The position numbers were made by a program, and so were the translations under genes. Under the pieces are notes generated by a model. It saw nothing but the letters and a program-made list of their open reading frames with translations. It did no database searches and was not told the DNA's origin. Positions 52,144 through 59,711 of a stretch of 64,000 nt of DNA are shown here, one piece after another; the stretch's first letter is position 1, and each line of letters opens with the position of its first letter. Source of the DNA: Hymenobacter ginkgonis (GTDB lineage: Bacteria > Bacteroidota > Bacteroidia > Cytophagales > Hymenobacteraceae); the NCBI RefSeq assembly GCF_009755225.1, contig NZ_WQKZ01000002.1, forward strand, positions 930,001 through 994,000, written 5' to 3'.

Positions 52144-52218
52144 GTATTTACAGAAACAAAGAAGAACGTCCTGCTGAGCTTGCCGAAGCAGGACGTTCTT
52201 CTTTGTTTCTGTAAATAC
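52144..52218. repeat. Perfect 32-bp-arm hairpin element, family C/D
   Basis: Arms 52144-52175 and 52187-52218 are exact inverted copies around an 11-base loop (GAGCTTGCCGA). The inner part (AAGAACGTCCTGCTGAGC) matches the element at 48894-48997, and the outer TATTTACAGAAACAAAG part is extra. It lies between the convergent GH43 and patatin genes, 8 bases from the patatin stop, and can act as terminator on both sides. Confidence 0.88.
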
Positions 52219-52225
52219 ATTCACT

Positions 52226-54538
52226 TTACTCCAGTGAGCGCCCGCGGAATAGAATGTAGCCGAGGTGGCCGTACAGGCCAAAGCGGTGGTTGGGGTCGTC
52301 GTAGTACACGGCGTGCACGGCCAGCGGACCAACGGGGGTAGTAAAGATGACGCCAGTCGAACCCGTGAGGTAGGGCCGGCTAACGCCGCTGGTGCGGTCA
52401 GCCAACTGGTTGTTGTCCTGTAATTGTTCGAAGTTGGCGTGCACATAAAGCTCCGAGCGCCACTCGAGGCTACCCAGCACCGGCCGCGTGTAGCGCAGGC
52501 CGGCTGCCACGTAGCGCGGCGAGCGGTAATTATCCAGAAACAAGGTGCGCGAATCGACGAGCGGCGCAAAAACCGGGGCCGACGTCAGCGACGAGCGGTA
52601 GTTCAAAAACCTACCCTGCCCGCTCACCACAAGCTCGCCAAAATAGCCCCACGAAGCCTTGTCCTGGCCCAGCGGTTTGTAGCGCTCGTAGGTGGCCCGA
52701 AATTGCAGCCAGTCGTGGTGGCGCCGGGCCTCGTCGGTGAAGATAGAGGTAGTGCCCGGCGTAAATACTTCGCCACCCGTGACGCCCCGCAGCGTCACCA
52801 CGTAGCGCCGCCCGGCCGTGGCGTACTGCTTGCGGTTGAGCGAATTGCGCGTAAAGCGCAGCGCCGCCGTGGCTCCTTTAAAGGAGGTACGGTCGAGCAC
52901 GTCGCTCGATTGAATATCGGCCGTATTGGCGTAATTGTCAATGTTGTAAAACGCGCCAATGTCGAGCACCACGCGCGAGCGGTAGCGCGGCGACAAGCCA
53001 ATTTGGCCCCCCACTTTGGTGTCTTGCTGCCGTACTTGGGTGCTCAGTACATCGCGCCCCAGCACGCCGCCGGTGTTCTGGTAGTCCCACTGATTATACG
53101 TGATTTGGGGCTGAAGAAAAAACGGCAGGCGGCCCGGCGCATTAATGCGAAATGTGCCCTGTGCCCCGTTGTAGAAGCGGCCCAGACTTACGTTGGCCGC
53201 TGTGGAGTACAGCAAGCTGCGTAAGTACTTAAATTCAATGCCAAAGTATAGATTATCAATGGGCCGCGTGCTGAGCACAAAGCCCACTTCGGCCGACACG
53301 TTATTGTTTTTCTGGGCATCGACGCTGAATACGTAGCCCTTCTGCGCGGGGTCGTAGCGGATACGCGGGTAGATGTCGCGGAAATAATCGTCCGACGCCA
53401 AACGGTAATAACCTTCCTCTAGGTCGTCGAGATTATAGGTAGAGCCGTTGCGCCGAAAAAACTTGCTGGCGTAGGCGTTTTGGTCGGGGCGCAGGCCCTG
53501 CACCTGCACCTGCACAAAGCGGGGGGTAGGGGCCGCATTCTGAAACGCCCGGCGCCGGCGCTGCAAGTCGAGGGTATCGACGCGGCGGCCAATTTTGCGC
53601 CGAATCTCCTCCAGCTTGCGCTGGGTAGCCGTGTCACCCTTGGCGATGAGGCCGCGCACCTTGTCGAAATCGGTGCCGCCAAACGTTTCGAGGTTGGGCT
53701 GAATAAAAATGCCGTTTTTGCCTACGCTGCTAGTATCGGCTACGTTGGCACCCAGGAATACCAACGTGGTGGCCAGTAGTTTGTCGTCGTCTTTGAACGG
53801 ATATTTCCGGTACGCCACGTCGCCTACGTTCACCCCGATAATGACGTCGGGCTGGAACTCTTGGCGCATCACATTGGTCGGGAAGTTGTCATAAATACCG
53901 CCGTCGAAGAGGTAGCGCCCATCGGGGTTGCGGATAGGCCGAAACGCCAGCGGCACGGCCATCGAGTTGCGCACGGCATCGGCGAGCAGGCCCGACTTCT
54001 GCACCACTTCCTTACGGGTAAAAATTTCGGCCGCTAGGCAGCGGTAGGGCACAAAGAGCTTATCGAAGTCGTAGTTGGCTTGGGCAGCGGCCGGCGCCAG
54101 CAGCCGGGCCAGTGCAAAGTTCAAATTAAGGTCGTTGACCAGATTGGGGCTGATGCGGGTATGAAACGTGGAGTCGATGGCTACCCCCAGCCGCAGGGCC
54201 GAGGGGTCGGGCTCGGCCGTGAGAAAATTAAACGTCTTGTCTTGCAACTGCTTACCCGAAACCCAATATTGAAATTCGGGCGTTAGCACAATCTGCTCAA
54301 TTTCGCGGGGCGAGTAGCCCGCCGCATACATGGCCCCAATGACGGCGCCCATGCTGGTGCCAATAATGTAATCGACCGGAATACCATTGGCTTCCAACTG
54401 CTTGAGTACTCCAATGTGAGCCAGTCCTTTGGCCCCGCCGCCGCTCAGCACCAGCCCTACTTTTTGAGCCGGCGCTGGCAATACCCACGTGAGGACCAGC
54501 AGCCAAACAACCAGCGTGCGCAGTAAAATTTTAATCAT
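52226..54538 (-). CDS. Patatin-like phospholipase fused to an outer-membrane barrel (type Vd-like)
   Basis: The 770-residue protein has a signal peptide (to about residue 24), then a patatin lipase domain (about 28-260): SGGGAKGLAHIGVL oxyanion loop, the catalytic Ser in IIGTSMGAVIGAMYA, and the Asp in LFDGGIYDNFPTN. A POTRA-like part (about 340-400, VQVQGLRPDQNAYASKFFRR) and a C-terminal Omp85/BamA-type barrel (to the last residue) follow. This layout is that of PlpD-like proteins that display a phospholipase at or across the outer membrane. Presumed substrates are phospholipids. It is a single gene; no promoter was found. Confidence 0.92.
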   Translation of the reverse strand: MIKILLRTLVVWLLVLTWVLPAPAQKVGLVLSGGGAKGLAHIGVLKQLEANGIPVDYIIGTSMGAVIGAMYAAGYSPREIEQIVLTPEFQYWVSGKQLQDKTFNFLTAEPDPSALRLGVAIDSTFHTRISPNLVNDLNLNFALARLLAPAAAQANYDFDKLFVPYRCLAAEIFTRKEVVQKSGLLADAVRNSMAVPLAFRPIRNPDGRYLFDGGIYDNFPTNVMRQEFQPDVIIGVNVGDVAYRKYPFKDDDKLLATTLVFLGANVADTSSVGKNGIFIQPNLETFGGTDFDKVRGLIAKGDTATQRKLEEIRRKIGRRVDTLDLQRRRRAFQNAAPTPRFVQVQVQGLRPDQNAYASKFFRRNGSTYNLDDLEEGYYRLASDDYFRDIYPRIRYDPAQKGYVFSVDAQKNNNVSAEVGFVLSTRPIDNLYFGIEFKYLRSLLYSTAANVSLGRFYNGAQGTFRINAPGRLPFFLQPQITYNQWDYQNTGGVLGRDVLSTQVRQQDTKVGGQIGLSPRYRSRVVLDIGAFYNIDNYANTADIQSSDVLDRTSFKGATAALRFTRNSLNRKQYATAGRRYVVTLRGVTGGEVFTPGTTSIFTDEARRHHDWLQFRATYERYKPLGQDKASWGYFGELVVSGQGRFLNYRSSLTSAPVFAPLVDSRTLFLDNYRSPRYVAAGLRYTRPVLGSLEWRSELYVHANFEQLQDNNQLADRTSGVSRPYLTGSTGVIFTTPVGPLAVHAVYYDDPNHRFGLYGHLGYILFRGRSLE

Positions 54539-54685
54539 GCAGTAAAATAAGGGGGTAGGGGCTTGGCCCTCGTTTTAAGCTCGTCTCGTAGCAATAATTG
54601 ACTAAGCAGTATAGCCCACCTAAAATTGCCAAAATGCTGTGCAATATTGGAAAGAGAGTAGAAACCTGGTCCTTTGTTTAACAAA

Positions 54686-54717
54686 TTGATAGTTAGTGTT
54701 CAACACGCTGAATTTTG
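54686..54717 (+). promoter_or_regulatory. Candidate promoter of the DUF5872-like gene
   Basis: TTG (54686-54688), a 21-base spacer, then GAATTTTG (54710-54717), one base from TAnnTTTG. The ATG follows 66 bases later in an AT-rich gap. Confidence 0.45.
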
Positions 54718-54783
54718 TGAAAAAAAAGCTAACCAGTCGATGAATTTTGCGTTAGTTTAAAGTCTACACTAAATGGCAACCCG

Positions 54784-55269
54784 ATGAAGACCCCCGCCCC
54801 CGCTGAAGACGCCAGTAGTAAACCGGTTCGCAAACGCACCAAGACCCGGCCCGCGGCTCGCCGCCGCACTATCGAAAACACGTACTCCGACCCCGCCCTG
54901 CGCGAGCGCCTAAAAGAAGAGATTCGCGCTGCGGCCAAGGGCGGCGACCCGGGCACTTGGAGTGCCCGCAAGTCGCAGCTGCTCACTCTGGCTTATCAAA
55001 AGCAGGGTGGCGGCTACTTGCAGCAACACCCCAACTCCAAACAGAAAGAGTTGAAGGAATGGACCAAGCAAGACTGGCAAACGTCTGACCAGCAGCCCGC
55101 TCGCCGCGCCACTGGTACCACGCGCTACCTGCCCAAAAAGGAATGGGAATCGCTAACGTCTGCTGAAAAAAAGGCTACCAACGCGAAGAAAAAAGCCGGC
55201 TCCCGCGCCGGCGAGCACGTGGTAGCCAACACGGCTGCCACCAAGCGCTCCCAGCTCCCGCTCAAATAG
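54784..55269 (+). CDS. Small basic DUF5872-like protein
   Basis: The 161-residue cytoplasmic protein is very basic (Lys/Arg-rich N-terminus KPVRKRTKTRPAARRRT). The core matches what I know of DUF5872: TYSDPALRERLKEEIRAAAK, then GDPGTWSARKSQLLTLAYQK with GGGY, and a second segment LPKKEWESLTSAEKKATNAK. The family is shared by diverse bacteria and large DNA viruses of eukaryotes and has no known function. The charge suggests nucleic-acid binding. A strong terminator follows. Confidence 0.75.
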   Translation: MKTPAPAEDASSKPVRKRTKTRPAARRRTIENTYSDPALRERLKEEIRAAAKGGDPGTWSARKSQLLTLAYQKQGGGYLQQHPNSKQKELKEWTKQDWQTSDQQPARRATGTTRYLPKKEWESLTSAEKKATNAKKKAGSRAGEHVVANTAATKRSQLPLK

Positions 55270-55301
55270 CCCGCGGCAAAGCCTGCGGCTACCCTACTTT
55301 C

Positions 55302-55343
55302 GCGAAGCCGATGGCACATGCCGTCGGCTTCGCTTTGTTTTTT
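55302..55343 (+). terminator. Terminator of the DUF5872-like gene
   Basis: Arms GCGAAGCCGATGGCA (55302-55316) and its near-complement (55319-55333, one G-U pair) are followed by TTTGTTTTTTG. It lies between the DUF5872-like gene and galM. Confidence 0.85.
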
Positions 55344-55347
55344 GCCC

Positions 55348-56391
55348 ATGCCTACGCCCTCTGCTGGTTACCCTACCCCCTCCCTATTTACCTTGCAAAA
55401 TGGCCGCGGTATGCAGGCCACCATTAGTGCGCGCGGCGGCACGCTCACAAAGCTGCTGGTGCCCGATAAAAGCGGCGTGCTGGGCAATGTGGTGTTAGGG
55501 TTCGACGACCCGGCCACGTATGCTAGCGAAGCCTACGAAAGCAAGAATATCTACTTTGGTGCGCTCATTGGGCGCTACGCCAACCGCATCCGGCACGGCC
55601 AGTTTACGCTGGATGAGCAAACCTATTCCTTACCCATCAACAACGGGCCTAATTCGCTGCACGGTGGCCCGCAAGGCTTCGATAAGCAGCAATGGGCGGC
55701 CCAGCCTGGCACCTCAGCCGACGGGCCTACCCTGGTGCTGCACTACCAAAGCCCGGCTGGCGAGGAAGGCTACCCCGGTACCTTGTCCGTAACGGCGGTA
55801 TATACCCTAACTGAGGCCAATGTGCTGCGCATCAGCTACTCGGCTACTACCGACCAGCCTACGGTGCTCAACCTCACCAACCACAGTTACTTCAACCTCG
55901 ACTACGGCCTGAGTTCAAATATTCTGGACCATGAGCTGCGGCTGCTCGCCGACCGCTATACGGTGGTAGACAATACGGCCATCCCGACCGGCGAATTACG
56001 GGGGGTAGGGAGCTCGCCCTTCGACTTTCGGGCTGCGCACCGCATAGGCGAGCGCATGGCCCAGGTGCCCGGCGGCTACGACCACAACTGGGTGCTGCAC
56101 GACTACCTGCGGCCCCACTCGGCGCTGGCCGCCGAGGTGTACGCTCCGCTGTCGGGCCGCACTATGCAAGTACACACCGACCAGCCGGGCGTGCAGTTCT
56201 ACGCCGGCAACTTCCTCGATGGTAGCTTGCAAGGCCACGGCGGCATCGCCTACGGCCCGAACTACGGCTTTGCCCTCGAAACGCAACACTTCCCCGATTC
56301 GCCCAACCAGCCCAGCTTCCCGACTACCGTGCTGCGGCCTGGCGAAACCTTCGAGTCGACTACTGAATACCACTTCGGCGTGCGCGAATAG
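55348..56391 (+). CDS. galM: Aldose 1-epimerase (mutarotase)
   Basis: The 347-residue enzyme interconverts alpha and beta anomers of glucose and galactose. It shows the substrate Arg in GRYANRI, the first catalytic His in NGPNSLHGGPQGF, the second in LTNHSYFNLDYG, the GGYDHNWVL segment, and the catalytic Glu in FALETQHFPDSPN. The ATG at 55348 is used, because an in-frame start 30 bases earlier lies inside the preceding terminator. No signal peptide is seen, so it is cytoplasmic. Together with the other enzymes of the window it handles glucose released from glucans. Confidence 0.95.
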   Translation: MPTPSAGYPTPSLFTLQNGRGMQATISARGGTLTKLLVPDKSGVLGNVVLGFDDPATYASEAYESKNIYFGALIGRYANRIRHGQFTLDEQTYSLPINNGPNSLHGGPQGFDKQQWAAQPGTSADGPTLVLHYQSPAGEEGYPGTLSVTAVYTLTEANVLRISYSATTDQPTVLNLTNHSYFNLDYGLSSNILDHELRLLADRYTVVDNTAIPTGELRGVGSSPFDFRAAHRIGERMAQVPGGYDHNWVLHDYLRPHSALAAEVYAPLSGRTMQVHTDQPGVQFYAGNFLDGSLQGHGGIAYGPNYGFALETQHFPDSPNQPSFPTTVLRPGETFESTTEYHFGVRE

Positions 56392-56450
56392 CATTCGGCG
56401 TTAGTAGGGGGTAGGGGCTGAACGGTTCTTTCTCGGCTACGGCGCCCCAA

Positions 56451-56503
56451 CGAAAGAAGGCCGGCCTTTTCTCTGGTAAAGAGGAAAGGCCGGCCTTCTT
56501 TCG
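56451..56503. terminator. Hairpin between galM and the Thr/Gly-rich lipoprotein gene
   Basis: A perfect stem of 20 or more bases (CGAAAGAAGGCCGGCCTTTT and complement) encloses a short CTCTGGTAAAGAG region. It can terminate both convergent genes. Confidence 0.85.
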
Positions 56504-56529
56504 TGCCTGCTTAAGCAGACGCTGAGAAG

Positions 56530-56823
56530 TTAGGAAGTAGTCGTGCCGGTGGTGGTGGTACCGGTGGTGGTGCCGGTAGTTGTGCCGGTGGTAGTCGTAC
56601 CCGAGGTAGTCCCAGTAGTAGTGCCTGAGGTGGTACCCGAAGTAGTGCCCGTAGTGGTAGAGCCCGAAGTGGAGCCCGTAGTAGTAGTGCCTGAAGTGCC
56701 GGACGTAGTGCCAGAGGTACTACCCGACGCACCATCGGTGCCGGTGGTGGCGCAGGCACTCATAAGCGCAAGCGAAGCGCAGAGGGCAGTGCCCATTAAC
56801 AGTGAAAGCCGGTTGCGTTTCAT
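56530..56823 (-). CDS. Small lipoprotein with a Thr/Gly/Ser repeat tail
   Basis: The 97-residue product has a lipoprotein signal (LCASLALMSAC, Cys at about 23). The mature part, about 70 residues, is nearly all Thr, Gly and Ser in short repeats (TSGTTSGT, TTTGTTTG, TGSTSGS). No domain is visible. This looks like a flexible, possibly glycosylated, surface tether or spacer. Repeats at the DNA level are only approximate. I chose the ATG at 56823; an upstream start adds 15 residues that precede the signal core. I do not recognise a family. Confidence 0.7.
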   Translation of the reverse strand: MKRNRLSLLMGTALCASLALMSACATTGTDGASGSTSGTTSGTSGTTTTGSTSGSTTTGTTSGTTSGTTTGTTSGTTTTGTTTGTTTGTTTTGTTTS

Positions 56824-57073
56824 AGGCTGAGAAGGGGGAAAAGTAAATGAAGTAACGCTAACGAGCACATTATCAATTATGTTGTATAAGCGCCAGTTAT
56901 TTTTTGCTGGCGCTTATACATTCCTCACTCTTCAACCAGCCAGCAAAGCCGGCAAAAAACGCTTGTTTGAAATGCTAGGCTACTAATAGCGGGTCAGCTA
57001 CTGTTGAGGTAAATACTAAGGCAAATTACCAGCCTTACCCCCATTTTCGTAGCGCTTCGGCACACGTATTCTC

Positions 57074-59119
57074 CTAATCGCGCTTACTTTTCAGCAGTTG
57101 CTTGAGGGCGCCCAGCTCGTCGCGGAGCTTGGCAGCCTGCAAGAAATCGAGTTCTTTGGCCGCGGCTTCCATCTGCTTTTCGGTAGTTTTGATGAGCTTT
57201 TCCAGCTCGGCGCGGTTCATCATGGCTACCACGGGCTCGGCGGCCATAGCCAGGGCAGCACCCCCTTCGGCGTAGGCGCCGGCCGGGGCCTGTGCCTCCA
57301 CAATGCGGTAGTCGGCCAGGTCGGTTTGGCCCATAATCTGGGCGTGCGACTTGCGCACGGTGCGTGGCGTGATGCCGTGCTCCTCGTTGTAAGCTTGTTG
57401 AGTGGCGCGGCGCCGGTTAGTCTCATCAATGGCGCGCTGCATAGAACCCGTCATGCGGTCGGCGTACAGAATAACCTTGCCATTCTCGTTTCGGGCCGCC
57501 CTACCCATGGTCTGAATTAAGGAGCGCTGGTCGCGCAGGAAACCCTCCTTATCCGCATCCAAAATGGCCACCAAGCTTACTTCTGGCAAGTCGAGGCCTT
57601 CGCGCAGTAGGTTTACACCGATGAGCACATCTACTTCGCCCAGCCGCAAGCGGCGCAAAATCTCCACACGGTCGAGCGTCTTCACATCCGAGTGAATGTA
57701 TTCGACCTTGATGCCTAGGCGCTCCATGTATTTGCTCAGCTCCTCGGCCATGCGCTTGGTTAGCGTCGTCACGAGTACCCGGTCGCCAGCTTTCACGCGC
57801 TCGTCTACTTCGTCGAGCAGGTCGTCAATCTGGTTGATGCTGGGGCGCAGGTCAATTTCAGGGTCGAGCAGGCCGGTAGGGCGAATGATTTGCTCGACCA
57901 CCACCCCGTTGGCTTGGGTTAATTCATAATCGGCGGGCGTAGCCGATACGTACACAGCCTGCCGGTACATGCCCTCAAACTCGTTGAAAGTCAGCGGCCT
58001 GTTGTCAAAAGCAGAGGGTAGGCGGAAACCGTATTCAATGAGCGCCGTCTTGCGCGAGCGGTCGCCGCCCCACATGGCCCGAATCTGCGGGATGGTGGCG
58101 TGGCTTTCATCCACAACCAGCAAATAATCCTGGGGGAAGTAGTCGAGCAAACAGAACGGCCGCGAGCCCGGCTCGCGCCGGTCGAAGTAACGCGAATAGT
58201 TTTCGATGCCCGAGCAATAACCCAGCTCGCGTATCATTTCGAGGTCGAACTCGGTGCGCTCCTGAATGCGGCGCGCTTCCACGTCGCGGCCTTCCTTCTC
58301 GAAGTACTTGTGCTGCAACACCATATCATCCTGAATTTCGTGGATGGCGGTTTGCAGCGTTTCCTTACCCGTCACAAACAAGTTGGCGGGATAGAGCGTC
58401 ATGTTTTTCTCGTCCGAGATTTTGCGGCCGCTCGCGGGGTCGATTTTCTGAATGGCCTCAATCTCGTCGCCGAAGAAGAAAATGCGGTAGGCATAATCGG
58501 CGTAGGCCGGAAACACGTCCACGGTGTCGCCCTTCACCCGAAACGAACCACGCGTAAACTCCACCTCGGTGCGCGAGTACAGAATTTGCACGAACTGGTA
58601 GAGTAGGTTATTGCGCGAATAGCGGTGGCCGGGGGCCAGAAAAATGACGTTTTTGCTAAACTCCTCGGGGTTGCCGATGCCGTAAATGCACGATACCGAG
58701 GCCACCACCACCACATCGCGCCGCCCGCTGAGTAGGGTAGAGGTGCAATGCAGCCGCAGCTTCTCAATTTCTTCGTTGATGGCTAAGTCCTTCTCAATGA
58801 AGACGTCGGAGCTGGCAATATAGGCCTCCGGCTGGTAGTAGTCGTAGTAACTGATGTAGTACTCAACGGCATTTTGCGGAAAAAATGCCTTGAACTCGCC
58901 GTAGAGCTGGGCGGCCAGCGTCTTGTTGTGGCACAGCACCAGGGCCGGTTTGCCGGTTTCGGCAATCACGTTGGCCATGGTGAAAGTTTTGCCCGTGCCC
59001 GTGGCGCCGAGCAGCACCTGGGCCGGCTCGCCGCCGTTCACGCCCTTCACGAGCTCGGCAATAGCGCGCGGCTGGTCGCCGGTGGGCTGAAATTCAGAAG
59101 TAAGCTGGTACGTGGACAT
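57074..59119 (-). CDS. uvrB: Excinuclease ABC subunit B
   Basis: The 681-residue helicase-like subunit of nucleotide excision repair loads on damaged DNA from UvrA and recruits UvrC. It shows the Walker A motif LLGATGTGKTFTMAN near residue 40, the beta-hairpin region with YDYYQPEAYI, the DEAD-type DESHAT in LLVVDESHAT, the motif VI region LIQTMGRAARN, and a C-terminal UVR domain (about 645-681, KQMEAAAKELDFLQAAKLRD). Length fits the family. Confidence 0.97.
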   Translation of the reverse strand: MSTYQLTSEFQPTGDQPRAIAELVKGVNGGEPAQVLLGATGTGKTFTMANVIAETGKPALVLCHNKTLAAQLYGEFKAFFPQNAVEYYISYYDYYQPEAYIASSDVFIEKDLAINEEIEKLRLHCTSTLLSGRRDVVVVASVSCIYGIGNPEEFSKNVIFLAPGHRYSRNNLLYQFVQILYSRTEVEFTRGSFRVKGDTVDVFPAYADYAYRIFFFGDEIEAIQKIDPASGRKISDEKNMTLYPANLFVTGKETLQTAIHEIQDDMVLQHKYFEKEGRDVEARRIQERTEFDLEMIRELGYCSGIENYSRYFDRREPGSRPFCLLDYFPQDYLLVVDESHATIPQIRAMWGGDRSRKTALIEYGFRLPSAFDNRPLTFNEFEGMYRQAVYVSATPADYELTQANGVVVEQIIRPTGLLDPEIDLRPSINQIDDLLDEVDERVKAGDRVLVTTLTKRMAEELSKYMERLGIKVEYIHSDVKTLDRVEILRRLRLGEVDVLIGVNLLREGLDLPEVSLVAILDADKEGFLRDQRSLIQTMGRAARNENGKVILYADRMTGSMQRAIDETNRRRATQQAYNEEHGITPRTVRKSHAQIMGQTDLADYRIVEAQAPAGAYAEGGAALAMAAEPVVAMMNRAELEKLIKTTEKQMEAAAKELDFLQAAKLRDELGALKQLLKSKRD

Positions 59120-59211
59120 GCAAAAGCAGCCGGAAAAAAGGCCAACCTAGCTAACCCTAAATAGGGCGCTTGGGTTTCTGCACTTCCAAAATACCCGCTT
59201 CCTAAATGGGC

Positions 59212-59643
59212 TTAGCGTGGCCGCAGGCGTAGAACAGCCGTTTTGGCCTGGCCGGTGCCGCCCGTAGTAGAGGGGTAGGGAGTGACGTTGAGCAAGCGCA
59301 GCCAGTAGTCTTGCTGGTTGAGGGTAACGGCAATGGAGTCGCGGGTGTAGTCGGGCGAGGGCTTGTTGAGCAGGCTCAGCCGCGCCGTTTGGGCCACGAC
59401 CGAGGCGTCGCTCAGCTTCAGCGTCACGGCTGCGTAGCCCGCCCAAATGCAGTAGGCGTTGATGGGGCAGCGCGAATCCTGCACGTCGGTTAGGCTAATG
59501 CTTATCGGGCTGCTCCCGGTGGCCAGTGTAGTAGTTTGGTTAAGAGGTAGCTCGAACGTTTGGTTTAGGGCAGGCCCCGGCTGGTCTTTTTTGCAGGCCA
59601 GCAGGGTGCAGCCGGTTAGCAGCGCGAAGAAGGTCTTTTTCAT
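59212..59643 (-). CDS. Small lipoprotein of unknown function
   Basis: The 143-residue protein has a lipobox (LLTGCTLLACKKD; the second Cys, after LLA, is the likely lipidation site). The mature region forms beta strands, with DSRCPINAYCIWAGYAAVTL, two Cys likely in a disulfide, and ends QAKTAVLRLRPR. Similar small lipoproteins with a CPxxxxCxWxG motif are common in Bacteroidota, with unknown function. It lies between uvrB and the barrel/anti-sigma-like gene on the same strand, 92 and 68 bases away. Confidence 0.75.
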   Translation of the reverse strand: MKKTFFALLTGCTLLACKKDQPGPALNQTFELPLNQTTTLATGSSPISISLTDVQDSRCPINAYCIWAGYAAVTLKLSDASVVAQTARLSLLNKPSPDYTRDSIAVTLNQQDYWLRLLNVTPYPSTTGGTGQAKTAVLRLRPR

Positions 59644-59711
59644 AGCAAAGGTTGGGAAAGCAAACAGCGCATTTCTGGTTGCTTAAAGCCTAAACACCAG
59701 CTGACTACTTT

